DNA from: Dyella amyloliquefaciens
Lineage (GTDB): Bacteria; Pseudomonadota; Gammaproteobacteria; Xanthomonadales; Rhodanobacteraceae
Direction: 5' to 3'
DNA length: 64,000 nt
Assembly (NCBI RefSeq): GCF_004296575.1
Contig: NZ_SAYT01000001.1
Location: 1,024,856 to 1,088,855, forward strand
Shown here: positions 43,226-51,876 of the stretch, piece after piece
Position numbering within the stretch: position 1 is the stretch's first letter
Layout of the letters: every line of letters starts with the position of its first letter
The notes under the pieces: generated by a model
Database searches by the model: none
Told to the model about the DNA's origin: nothing
The model's input: only the letters and a program-made list of their open reading frames with translations
Position numbers and translations under genes: made by a program

Positions 43226-45676
43226 ATGATGAAACGAAACCATCTCTCCCTGGCGATTGCTGTCGTGTTCTGCATGGCCGCTGGCTCCGCCATGGCGCAG
43301 GACGCGGCAAGCCAGGCACAGCCGGCCGCCACCAAGGACACGACGCAGCAGCGCACCAGCGTGTCCAGCACCTCCAACACCACCAACTCCAACGACACCA
43401 AGCGCGTGCAGGAGCTGAACACGGTGACGGTGCAGGCGCAGAGCCTGTCGCTGGGCGGTGGCCTGATGTCGGTGCAGACGGCGCCGAAGGCGGTTTCGAC
43501 CATCAGCCGCGACGCCATCGTGAAGGCGCCGCCGGGCAGCAACTTCACCCAGATGATCGGCAGCATCCCGGGCGTGAATGCCTCGACGGATGACGTGACT
43601 GGCCTGTCGGACGGCAACTATTCGATCCGCGGCTTCAACTCCAGCGAAATCGGCGTGACCGTCAACGGCGCCCCGATTACCGATACCGGCAGCTATGCGG
43701 TGTACGCCACCGAGTACGGCGACTCCGAGAACTACGGTGACATCACCGTGCTGCAGGGCATCCCCGACGTCGACATGCCGGACTCCGGCGCAGCCGGCGG
43801 CCACATCGCCTGGGCGACCATCGACCCCTCGCACACCGCGGGCGTGGACGTCACGCAGTCGCTGGGTTCGCATGACTACCGCCGCACCTTCGTGCGCCTC
43901 AACACCGGCGACACCGGTCCGGTGCGCTCGTGGCTGTCGTACTCCGACAACTCGGCCGACAAGTGGCGCGGCGCCGGCGACCTGAACGTGACCAAGGTCG
44001 AAGGCAAGTCGCTGTGGACGATCGACAGCAACAACTCGATCAGCGCTTCGCTGCAGTACAACCGCGAAGTGCGCAACGGCTACTACAGCCTGACCAAGTC
44101 GGACCTGGCCAAGCACGGCTATTTCTACGACTACGACACGACCTATACGCCGGGTGACAGCCAGTACTACCAGCTGCACAACAATCCGTTCCGCAACTAC
44201 ATGTTCAGCCTGGACGGCGAGTTCAAGCTCACCGATTCGCTGCGCCTGTCGGTGGTGCCGTACTTCCAGTACGGTGATGGCGGTGGCGGCACCGGCAGCT
44301 CGTACTTTGCCGAGACGACCAACTCGACGCAGAACCTGTACGAATCGGCCCATCAGGACCTGAACCAGGACGGCGCGATCGTCACCGGCCCGAACGGCAA
44401 GAAGGCGCTGGTGTATGGCTTCAACGCCAGCACCACGTATCGCCCGGGCGTGCTCGCCAAGTTCAACCAAGACCTGAGCATGGACAACTCGCTCGAGTAC
44501 GGTTTCTGGTACGAGCGCGCTCGCCAGCAGCAGAACGACAAGTACAGCATGGCCAGCTACGCGACCGGCGTGCCGAACGACGTCTGGGGCGTCTCCAACT
44601 ACGTGCTGTATCCCGATGGCCAGATCCAGAACGCCTACGAGGAATACACCACCACCGAGATCAAGAAGGGCTTCATCACCGATACGTGGACGCCGAACGA
44701 CCAATGGCTGCTCACGGCCGGCCTGGCGTACCTGCACGTGGAGCGTACGGGCTTTGCCTATGAGAACCCGGGTTCGACCGGTGGTTACGCCGCTGGCTTC
44801 GGCAGCGACGACCTCAACGGCACGTACCACAAGTTCACCCCGGCGGTCGGCGTGAAGTTCTCGCCGAACGAGAACAGCCAGATCTACTACGGCATCGGTG
44901 AAACCTACCGCGCGCCGCCGAATGGCGCCGTGTTCCTCAACCAGATCACCGGCACGGCAGCGAACAAGCCGGAGTCGGCGTGGAACAACGACCTGGGCTA
45001 CCGCTACTACAACGATCGCTTCTCGGCGAACGTGATGCTGTACCACAGCAACTTCAACAACAAGACCATCTCGGCGAAGGATCAGCTGACAGGCGAGCCG
45101 GTGTACACGCAGATTGCCCGCGTGAGGCAGCAGGGCTTTGCTGCTGAAGCCAGCTTCAACATCACCGAGGCATGGAAGGTCTACGGTCAGTACACCTTCA
45201 CCGACGCCACGGTGCAGAGCGACCTCAACGCCGGCAAGAACAAGGCCGGCCAGTACGTGTACTACCCGACCGATGGCAAGACGCTGTTCAACACGCCGCG
45301 CAACATCGGCTACCTGCAGCTGAGCTACGACCAGGGCCCGCTGTGGGCGAGCATCTACGGCAACTACCACAGCTCCATGTACGGCGACTTCATGAACACC
45401 GAGAAGGTCGGTGGTTACACGACCTTCGGCTTCAATGCCGGCTACCGCTTCAGCGACTTCTCCAGCTGGTTCCGTCAGCCGTACGTCAAGCTCAACGTGT
45501 CGAACATCGGCGATCGCCACGCGCTCACCAATGCCGGCAACGCAGCCGCGTTCCTGGCCAACAACAGTGCCGGCTACGTCGGTCCGGACGGCAAGCCGCT
45601 GGCGACGTCCGCTCCGTACTACTCGTTGCTGGAACCGCGCACCTTCATGGTGACGGTGGGCGCCTCGTTCTTCTGA
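43226..45676 (+). CDS. TonB-dependent outer-membrane receptor
   Basis: The predicted protein (816 aa) has a signal peptide (SLAIAVVFCMAAGSAMA), a likely TonB box in ELNTVTVQAQ (~65-75), a plug domain with IRGFNSSEIGVTVNGAPITD, and a C-terminal 22-strand barrel ending VGASFF with a terminal Phe as required for BAM recognition. It transports a large ligand, possibly a siderophore or carbohydrate, using the TonB-ExbBD proton motive force. Specificity cannot be inferred. ATG at 43226 or 43229 could start translation. Confidence 0.92.
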   Translation: MMKRNHLSLAIAVVFCMAAGSAMAQDAASQAQPAATKDTTQQRTSVSSTSNTTNSNDTKRVQELNTVTVQAQSLSLGGGLMSVQTAPKAVSTISRDAIVKAPPGSNFTQMIGSIPGVNASTDDVTGLSDGNYSIRGFNSSEIGVTVNGAPITDTGSYAVYATEYGDSENYGDITVLQGIPDVDMPDSGAAGGHIAWATIDPSHTAGVDVTQSLGSHDYRRTFVRLNTGDTGPVRSWLSYSDNSADKWRGAGDLNVTKVEGKSLWTIDSNNSISASLQYNREVRNGYYSLTKSDLAKHGYFYDYDTTYTPGDSQYYQLHNNPFRNYMFSLDGEFKLTDSLRLSVVPYFQYGDGGGGTGSSYFAETTNSTQNLYESAHQDLNQDGAIVTGPNGKKALVYGFNASTTYRPGVLAKFNQDLSMDNSLEYGFWYERARQQQNDKYSMASYATGVPNDVWGVSNYVLYPDGQIQNAYEEYTTTEIKKGFITDTWTPNDQWLLTAGLAYLHVERTGFAYENPGSTGGYAAGFGSDDLNGTYHKFTPAVGVKFSPNENSQIYYGIGETYRAPPNGAVFLNQITGTAANKPESAWNNDLGYRYYNDRFSANVMLYHSNFNNKTISAKDQLTGEPVYTQIARVRQQGFAAEASFNITEAWKVYGQYTFTDATVQSDLNAGKNKAGQYVYYPTDGKTLFNTPRNIGYLQLSYDQGPLWASIYGNYHSSMYGDFMNTEKVGGYTTFGFNAGYRFSDFSSWFRQPYVKLNVSNIGDRHALTNAGNAAAFLANNSAGYVGPDGKPLATSAPYYSLLEPRTFMVTVGASFF

Positions 45677-45702
45677 TACGAAGCCACCCTCGCAAGACCA
45701 CG

Positions 45703-45730
45703 ACCGGCGCCGAAAGGCGCCGGTTTTTTT
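45703..45730 (+). terminator. Intrinsic terminator after the first TonB receptor
   Basis: ACCGGCGCC/GGCGCCGGT (45703-45711 with 45716-45724, GAAA loop) is followed by T7. It is a classic Rho-independent terminator. Confidence 0.9.
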
Positions 45731-45755
45731 TGGCCCAAGGCCGCCCAGTCATGTG

Positions 45756-45825
45756 CAATAACTTACGAATTTCGCAGGAAGGCATCGCAAGTTATGTGAG
45801 GAATTCGTCAATAAGTTACGAATTT
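45756..45825 (+). promoter_or_regulatory. Repeated 17-base site upstream of the second TonB receptor
   Basis: CAATAACTTACGAATTT (45756-45772) and CAATAAGTTACGAATTT (45809-45825) differ by one base and are 53 bases apart, about five helical turns. GAATTCGT (45801-45808) forms an inverted half-site with the second copy. They abut the likely -10 TAATAT (45827-45832), so a regulator or RNA polymerase may bind here. Confidence 0.45.
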
Positions 45826-45939
45826 GTAATATTATGCCCCTACATTCGTCGTGATGAGTCCAGGCCGGCGGCTTCGAGAAAGCTCCCCGGGACGCATCAA
45901 ATACTTCAGGGAATCAGCCACTTAAGACGGTGGCGGAGG

Positions 45940-45978
45940 GGCATGGGACTCCTCTGTGCTGGTCCCATGCCTTTTTTT
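45940..45978 (+). terminator. Leader terminator / candidate attenuator of the second TonB receptor
   Basis: GGCATGGGAC (45940-45949) pairs with GTCCCATGCC (45962-45971), followed by seven T, 26 bases before the receptor ATG at 46005. An intrinsic terminator this close to a start codon suggests transcription attenuation. The 5' arm overlaps a segment GGGGCAT that could instead pair with ATGCCCC at 45834-45840. Confidence 0.6.
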
Positions 45979-46004
45979 GCGAATCTCTTAGGGGTCGAAT
46001 CTCG

Positions 46005-49000
46005 ATGAACCATTCTTTGCGTAGCAAGCTCTTGCCGGTAGCGATCGCCGCTCTGCTGGCCACCGCGCCGGTGATGGCGCAGGACACCTCCTCGTCGATC
46101 AGCGGTCGCGTGGTGGACGCCAACGGCCAGCCGGTTGCTGGCGCCACCGTGCAGATCGTGCATGAGCCTTCGGGCACCACCAAGTCCACCACCACCGACG
46201 CGGCTGGCCGCTACTCGGCGCAGGGCCTGCGCGTGGGCGGTCCGTTCGACGTGACCGCCTCCAAGGACGGCGGCAAGGTCGAGCAGGAAAACGTCTATCT
46301 GCAGCTGGCCTCCGACACCGCGATCAATCTGACCATAGGCGCCGGCCAGGCGGCCGTGCAGAACCTAGGCGGCGTGACGGTCTCGGCCAACACCCTGGCG
46401 CAGACGTTCAACTCGGACAACAAGGGCCTGTCGACCAACCTCTCGCGTCGCGAGTTGGAGGCCACGCCGACCCCGAATCGCTCGATCCAGGACGTGGTGC
46501 GCCTTGATCCGCGCGTGACCATCACCGACCGCGATCGCGGCCAGATTTCCGCGCTGGGCCAGAACTTCCGCTACAACAACATCACCATCGACACGGTGAG
46601 CGCGGGCGACCCGTTCGGCCTGGAAGACAACGGCCTGGCCAGCGTCGGCACGCCGATCTCGCAGGACACGATCGAGGAATACAACATCTCGACCGCCAAC
46701 TATGACGTCTCCGCCCGTCGCGGCGTGGGCGCCAACGTCAACGCGGTCACCAAGAGCGGTACCAACGACTTCCACGGCTCGGTGTACTACACCTACCAGA
46801 ACACCAACGACATGGTGGGCGAGCTGAAGAACGCCAACGGCCAGAGCTCCAAGTACAACGGTTTCGACCGCAACTGGACCTCGGGTTTCACCTTCGGCGG
46901 TCCGATCCTCAAGGACAAGCTGTTCTTCTTTGCTTCGTATGAAGAGTCCAAGAAGGTCGGCGTGGGGTCGAGCTATGGTCCCAGCGATTCGGACTACACC
47001 AACACCGTGCAGGGCCTGACCCAGGCGCAGGTGGATTCGATCATCTCGCAGGCGCAGAAGCTCGGCCTGACGCCGGGCAACTACACTGACAAGTTCGACC
47101 TGACCGACAAGCGCTACCTGGTCAAGCTGGACTGGAACATCTCGTCCAATCATCGCGCCAGCTTCCGCTTCAACCAGACCAAGGAAGTGCAGCCGATCGC
47201 CACGGCCAGCGCCGTCGGCTATCTGAACCTGAGCAGCAACTGGTACTCGAAGAACCGCGACAGCAAGAGCTATACGGTGAACTTCTTCGATGACTGGACC
47301 GACAAGTTCTCCACCGAGTCGGCCATCTCGTACGCCAGCTATGACCAGGCCCGCGCGGCGCTGGTGGGTGGCGACCAGCCGTACATCCAGATCTACCCGA
47401 ACAACGACGCTACCGGCGGCACCAACGTGGCCATCGGCACCGAGCCGAGCAGCCAGGTCAATGCGCTGAGCGTGAAGTCGTGGAATGCCTACTTCGCCGG
47501 CACCGTGTACCTGGGCGACCACACGCTGAAGGGCGGCGTGGACTACGAGCGCGACCAATACTACAACGCCTTCCTGCAGCGCTACTTCGGCTCCTACCAG
47601 TTCAACCTGGCCAGCTGGCCCAGCGGCTCCTGGTACAACTACCAGATGAAGCGTCCGGTCAATGGCTATTCGCTGGACGATGTGGCGGCGCGCTACACGC
47701 TGAACCAGTACGGCATCTTCCTGCAGGATACCTGGCAGGTCACCGATCGCCTGTCGCTGCAGTATGGCGTACGCGTGGATATTCCGATCACCGACGACCA
47801 GCCGCTGCTGAACCCGTGCTTCGCTGCGGCCCCGGGCAAGGCCTTTACCGCCTACCAGGCTGACGGCAAGACTCCGGCGTGCGTGGCCTCCAAGGGCGGC
47901 TTCGGTTACGCCAACAACACCCGCGTCAGCGGCAACCGAGTGGTGGAGCCGCGCCTGTCGTTCAACTACCAGTTCGACACCGAGCGTATGACCCAGCTGC
48001 GCGGCGGCGCAGGCTTGTTCATCGCGAATAACCCGAGCGTGTGGCTCTCCAACGCCTACGCAAACAATGGCTACAACGTCGGCACCTGGAACATCACCGA
48101 CAGCAAGAGCGGCCTGCCGGGCACCGTGCTGACTAACATCGGCACCAAGCCGGCGCCGTCGTACGATCCGAATAACCCGATCATCCCGGGCAACTCGACC
48201 ACGCTGGGCTCCTCCTCGGCGAAGATGGCGGTGGATACGGTCGATCCAAGCTTTAAGCAGCCGACCGTATGGAAGATGAACCTCGCGCTTGACCGCGAAC
48301 TGCCCTGGATGGGCATCGTGGGCTCGGTGGAGTGGATTCACCTGCAGGTGCGTGACGCGATCTTCTACAAGAACATCAACATCGGCGCGCCGACGGGCTT
48401 GTCGCAGGACGGTCGCAACCTGTACTGGAGTGCCAACGTCAAGGGCACCACAGGCACGGCAAGTTCGAACGGCCTGAGCTCCAGCAATGAGCGCGCCAAC
48501 GCCAACCCGGCGTTCGATCGTGCCACCACCCTGCTGACCAACAGCCACAAGGGCAGCTCGGACAACGTCACGCTGTCGTTCAAGAAGGCGTTCGCGAACG
48601 AATGGTTCGGCATGGTCGGCTTCAGCTGGAACCGTGCGACCGACGTGAACCCGGGTTCGTCGAGTGTGGCCAACTCCAACTACACCAATAACGTCTGGGT
48701 CAATCCGAACGAGGACAAGGCCACTACCTCGGCGTACTCGGTTCCGTACCGTGTGATCGCCTCGCTGAGCTGGCAGCATCGCTTCTTCGGCGACTACGCC
48801 ACCACCGTGAGCGCGATGTACGACGGCCACTCAGGCTCGCCGTACAGCTGGACCTTCGGCAATGATATCAACGGCGACGGCTACGCTCGCGATCTGGTCT
48901 ATATCCCGAAGTCGGTGGACGATGTGAAGTGGGCAGCTGCGGTGACCAACCAGATGAAGCAGCAGTTCATGGACTACATCAACAACGACGACTACCTACG

Positions 49001-49379
49001 CAAGCACAAGGGTGAGATCGCCGGCCGTAACGCGGACCGTGCCGCGTGGATCAGTCAGCTCGACCTGTCGTTCCGCCAGGAAATCCCTGGTCTGTTCGAC
49101 GGCAATAAGGGCATCATTTCGCTGGACATCTACAACTTCACCAACATGCTCAACAAGCGTTGGGGCGTGGAGCGTCGCGCGACCTTCCCGGGCGTGCGCA
49201 ACTTGGCTGACGTGAGTGGCATCGACTCGAACGGCAACTACTACTACGACATCTCCGGCAAGAACTACAAGGACAAGGGCGGCAACTACGCGCCGAACGC
49301 GTCCCCGCTGCCGGTGAACGAGTCGCTGAACCCGTCCCAGCGCTGGTCCGCCATGCTGAGTGTGAAGTACACGTTCTGA
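46005..49379 (+). CDS. Large TonB-dependent receptor with carboxypeptidase-regulatory-like domain (Oar-type)
   Basis: The predicted protein (1124 aa) has a signal peptide (LLPVAIAALLATAPVMA), then a carboxypeptidase regulatory-like beta-sandwich (GRVVDANGQPVAGATVQIV) before the plug domain (~130-260) and a large barrel ending VKYTF. The CarboxypepD_reg-like plus Oar-type barrel is typical of receptors in Xanthomonadales. The ATG at 46005 was chosen because the signal peptide begins there. No TonB box is obvious at the mature N-terminus. Ligand unknown. Confidence 0.9.
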   Translation: MNHSLRSKLLPVAIAALLATAPVMAQDTSSSISGRVVDANGQPVAGATVQIVHEPSGTTKSTTTDAAGRYSAQGLRVGGPFDVTASKDGGKVEQENVYLQLASDTAINLTIGAGQAAVQNLGGVTVSANTLAQTFNSDNKGLSTNLSRRELEATPTPNRSIQDVVRLDPRVTITDRDRGQISALGQNFRYNNITIDTVSAGDPFGLEDNGLASVGTPISQDTIEEYNISTANYDVSARRGVGANVNAVTKSGTNDFHGSVYYTYQNTNDMVGELKNANGQSSKYNGFDRNWTSGFTFGGPILKDKLFFFASYEESKKVGVGSSYGPSDSDYTNTVQGLTQAQVDSIISQAQKLGLTPGNYTDKFDLTDKRYLVKLDWNISSNHRASFRFNQTKEVQPIATASAVGYLNLSSNWYSKNRDSKSYTVNFFDDWTDKFSTESAISYASYDQARAALVGGDQPYIQIYPNNDATGGTNVAIGTEPSSQVNALSVKSWNAYFAGTVYLGDHTLKGGVDYERDQYYNAFLQRYFGSYQFNLASWPSGSWYNYQMKRPVNGYSLDDVAARYTLNQYGIFLQDTWQVTDRLSLQYGVRVDIPITDDQPLLNPCFAAAPGKAFTAYQADGKTPACVASKGGFGYANNTRVSGNRVVEPRLSFNYQFDTERMTQLRGGAGLFIANNPSVWLSNAYANNGYNVGTWNITDSKSGLPGTVLTNIGTKPAPSYDPNNPIIPGNSTTLGSSSAKMAVDTVDPSFKQPTVWKMNLALDRELPWMGIVGSVEWIHLQVRDAIFYKNINIGAPTGLSQDGRNLYWSANVKGTTGTASSNGLSSSNERANANPAFDRATTLLTNSHKGSSDNVTLSFKKAFANEWFGMVGFSWNRATDVNPGSSSVANSNYTNNVWVNPNEDKATTSAYSVPYRVIASLSWQHRFFGDYATTVSAMYDGHSGSPYSWTFGNDINGDGYARDLVYIPKSVDDVKWAAAVTNQMKQQFMDYINNDDYLRKHKGEIAGRNADRAAWISQLDLSFRQEIPGLFDGNKGIISLDIYNFTNMLNKRWGVERRATFPGVRNLADVSGIDSNGNYYYDISGKNYKDKGGNYAPNASPLPVNESLNPSQRWSAMLSVKYTF

Positions 49380-49403
49380 TTCCGTCGTAAAACCTTGCAA
49401 GCC

Positions 49404-49435
49404 AGCCGGCGCCTGAAAAGGCGCCGGCTTTTTTT
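49404..49435 (+). terminator. Intrinsic terminator after the second TonB receptor
   Basis: AGCCGGCGCC/GGCGCCGGCT (49404-49413 with 49420-49429) is followed by T7. Confidence 0.9.
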
Positions 49436-49558
49436 ATGGGGAGTAACCGAAAAGGTCGCGGAGCTTGACCCTGCCATGCCCGGCGCGGGAAGCTAGAGGG
49501 TCCGTTTCGATCCCCACGGACGTATGAGCCGCGAGGGCGCGGCCTGGAGAATGCTTCA

Positions 49559-50971
49559 ATGAATGACACCCAAGCCGGCAAGACCGGCCGAGCCGCCACC
49601 GTCAGCGCGCGTATTTCCCCCGCCGGTGGCCTGGACATCCTTTCCCGCAACGAAGTGGCACGCCTGCGCGATGCCAGTGGTTCGGGCATGCACGCCTTGC
49701 TGCGCCGCTGCGCGCTGGCGGTGCTGACCTCGGGCAGCATGAGCGACGATCCGCGCACGATCCTCGAGCAGTTTCCCGATTTCGACATCCAGGTGCTGCA
49801 GCAGGATCGCGGCATCAAGATCGAGCTGACCCACGCGCCGGCCCAGGCCTTCGTGGACGGCCAGATCATCCGCGGCATCAACGAGCTGCTGGTGGCCGTG
49901 GTGCGCGACATCGTCTACGTGTCGACGCAGCTGGAGCAGGGCAACTTTGATCTGGACGACAGCGTGGGCCTCACCCATGCGGTGTTCGAGATCCTGCGCA
50001 ACGCGCGCATCCTCAAGGCACAGATCGATCCGAACCTGGTGGTCTGCTGGGGCGGCCACTCGATCTCGCGCGACGAGTACGAATACACCAAGCAGGTGGG
50101 CTACCAGCTCGGCCTGCGCAGCATGGATATCTGCACGGGTTGCGGCCCGGGCGCCATGAAGGGCCCGATGAAGGGTGCCACCATCGCCCACGCCAAGCAG
50201 CGTCGCCGCAACAACCGCTACATCGGCATCACCGAGCCGGGCATCATCGCCGCCGAGTCGCCGAACCCGATCGTGAACCACCTGGTGATCATGCCGGACA
50301 TCGAGAAGCGTCTCGAAGCCTTCGTGCGCATGGGTCACGGCATCATCGTGTTCCCGGGTGGCGTGGGTACCGCCGAAGAAATCCTCTACCTGCTCGGTAT
50401 CCTGCTGCATCCGGACAATGCCGGCGTGCCGTTCCCGTTCATCCTGACCGGCCCCAGGCAGTCGGCGGCGTATTTCGAGCAGATCGATCGCTTCCTGCGC
50501 CTTACCCTGGGCGACAGCGTGGCGGAGCATTACCAGATCATCATCGACGACCCGGCCGCCGTGGCGCGTGCGATGGTTCGCGGCATCGACAAGGTGCGCA
50601 ACTATCGCCTGGACAACAAGGACGCGTTCTTCTTCAACTGGGCGCTCAATATCCCTTACGCGTTCCAGCTGCCGTTCCGTCCGACCCACGAGGCGATGCG
50701 CAGTCTCGCCATCCATCGCGACCGCCCGCGCCACGAACTGGCTGCGGACCTGCGTCGTGCGTTCTCCGGCATCGTGGCCGGCAACGTAAAGGAAGAGGGT
50801 CTGCGCGCCATCGAGAAGAACGGTCCGTTCGATATCGACGGCGATGCCGATGTCATGCAGTCGCTGGACGAATTGCTCAAGGCGTTCGTGGCCCAGGACC
50901 GCATGAAACTGCCCGGTGGAACGGCGTACGTGCCTTGCTACCGTGTGCTCACCGGTGAGACGGCCCACTGA
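49559..50971 (+). CDS. ppnN: Pyrimidine/purine nucleotide 5'-monophosphate nucleosidase (LOG family)
   Basis: The protein (470 aa) cleaves the N-glycosidic bond of nucleotide monophosphates. It has a central LOG domain with CTGCGPGAMKGPMKGA and the PGGVGTAEE motif in GIIVFPGGVGTAEEIL. The flanking N- and C-terminal domains match the PpnN/YgdH length (~450 aa) rather than the short LOG proteins. PpnN is regulated by (p)ppGpp in E. coli; that is known for the family and not seen here. Confidence 0.93.
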   Translation: MNDTQAGKTGRAATVSARISPAGGLDILSRNEVARLRDASGSGMHALLRRCALAVLTSGSMSDDPRTILEQFPDFDIQVLQQDRGIKIELTHAPAQAFVDGQIIRGINELLVAVVRDIVYVSTQLEQGNFDLDDSVGLTHAVFEILRNARILKAQIDPNLVVCWGGHSISRDEYEYTKQVGYQLGLRSMDICTGCGPGAMKGPMKGATIAHAKQRRRNNRYIGITEPGIIAAESPNPIVNHLVIMPDIEKRLEAFVRMGHGIIVFPGGVGTAEEILYLLGILLHPDNAGVPFPFILTGPRQSAAYFEQIDRFLRLTLGDSVAEHYQIIIDDPAAVARAMVRGIDKVRNYRLDNKDAFFFNWALNIPYAFQLPFRPTHEAMRSLAIHRDRPRHELAADLRRAFSGIVAGNVKEEGLRAIEKNGPFDIDGDADVMQSLDELLKAFVAQDRMKLPGGTAYVPCYRVLTGETAH

Positions 50972-50993
50972 GAAAGTTTTGGGGAAAAACGTC

Positions 50994-51022
50994 TTGACAG
51001 TTCGGAGTCGGGTATTCAAACT
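50994..51022 (+). promoter_or_regulatory. Promoter of tRNA-Asn
   Basis: A perfect -35 TTGACA (50994-50999) is followed by CAAACT (51017-51022) at 17-base spacing. The start would be near 51029, just before the tRNA at 51037. Confidence 0.6.
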
Positions 51023-51036
51023 ATCCGACTCACCCC

Positions 51037-51113
51037 GCCCGAATAGCTCAGCCGGTTAGAGCACTTGACTGTTAATCAGGGGGTCGTTGGTTCGAGTCCA
51101 ACTTCGGGCGCCA
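51037..51113 (+). tRNA. tRNA-Asn (GTT)
   Basis: Acceptor GCCCGAA pairs with TTCGGGC and CCA is encoded. D-arm GCTC...GAGC, a TTCGAGTCC T-loop and the anticodon GTT at 51071-51073 are all visible. Total 77 bases. Confidence 0.97.
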
Positions 51114-51120
51114 TATTCAG

Positions 51121-51155
51121 CAAAGCCTCGCAGAAATGCGGGGCTTTGTGCTTTT
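51121..51155 (+). terminator. Terminator after tRNA-Asn
   Basis: CAAAGCC/GGCTTTG with an inner CGCA/TGCG stem is followed by a short CTTTT tract. It is a moderate terminator. Confidence 0.5.
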
Positions 51156-51172
51156 CGGGCCTTGAGCGGCGT

Positions 51173-51724
51173 TCATTCGTTCTTCGCGCATCGAATCGCC
51201 TGCGCTTCCGTAGCTTTCGCACCGCGGATGCGGCCCGCATTCGTCACGGTGACGGCAAGCGCGCCATCGGTCTCTCCCGGGCGACAGATGGTGAAGCTGG
51301 CATTGCTGCCACCGGCCGAGCCATCGGGCTGGAAGCGGATGCGGCGACGTCCTGCAGTGCTGACGATGTTCAGCTGCTCGTGTCCGCCATCGGCCAGGGC
51401 GGGGCTGCCGTCCAGTTGATCGGTGTGATCGCCGTGGTAATGCCCTGTCAGCCAGCCGGTCTCCCAGTGCAGGTCATCGGTGCACTGCCGGCCATCGCGT
51501 GTGGGGCACAGCATGACGCGGTGCCGGGTCTGAACGGCCAGCGCTCGCGCCTGCTGGAGCGCGGTTATGATGTCGGATTGCGCGACCTGGAGCCGGTTGC
51601 GGGCTACCAGATGCCCCAGGGCTGGCGCCGCCACGCAGGCGAGCACGGCCACGATGGCGGTGGTCACTATCTGTTCGATCAGTGTGAAGCCGCGTCCCCG
51701 CGTCGAGTCCTGATGTCCTTGCAT
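51173..51724 (-). CDS. GspH/FimT-type pseudopilin
   Basis: The predicted prepilin (183 aa) has a short leader ending in Gly13 before FTLIEQIVTTAIVAVLA, with Glu+5. The rest resembles the GspH/FimT domain. It should be processed by PilD and act as a minor pilin that primes fibre assembly. It is far from other minor pilin genes (pilV, pilX, pilW and pilE are not visible here). Confidence 0.85.
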   Translation of the reverse strand: MQGHQDSTRGRGFTLIEQIVTTAIVAVLACVAAPALGHLVARNRLQVAQSDIITALQQARALAVQTRHRVMLCPTRDGRQCTDDLHWETGWLTGHYHGDHTDQLDGSPALADGGHEQLNIVSTAGRRRIRFQPDGSAGGSNASFTICRPGETDGALAVTVTNAGRIRGAKATEAQAIRCAKNE

Positions 51725-51812
51725 GTGCGCCTCCCTGCGCCATGGAAGGATGGAGGCTAGCGAGCACTTGCATGATCGGCAGTCATCGCGCCCAACGGGC
51801 AGGCGTCATAGG

Positions 51813-51835
51813 CTGCTGACAGGCCCTGTCAGCAG
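51813..51835 (+). promoter_or_regulatory. 10-bp perfect inverted repeat at the uvrB promoter
   Basis: CTGCTGACAG-GCC-CTGTCAGCAG covers the -35 position relative to TAAAAT (51843-51848). It has CTG...CAG symmetry but does not match the known Xanthomonas LexA site TTAGTA-type. It is a candidate operator; whether for LexA is unknown. Confidence 0.45.
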
Positions 51836-51876
51836 GGCGATTTAAAATGCCCGTATGCGACCGCATGTGGAATGCC

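Noticed and set aside
45826-45940. Cobalamin riboswitch in the TonB receptor leader
   Set aside because: The B12-box and the GCCACTG-type core were not found; the leader hairpins do not match this class.
46365-48830. Very long open frame antisense to the second TonB receptor (also 43061-45520 antisense to the first)
   Set aside because: These frames are long only because codon bias in high-GC genes leaves the opposite strand open. Their translations are Val/Arg/His-rich with no domain, and the TonB receptors on the plus strand are clear.
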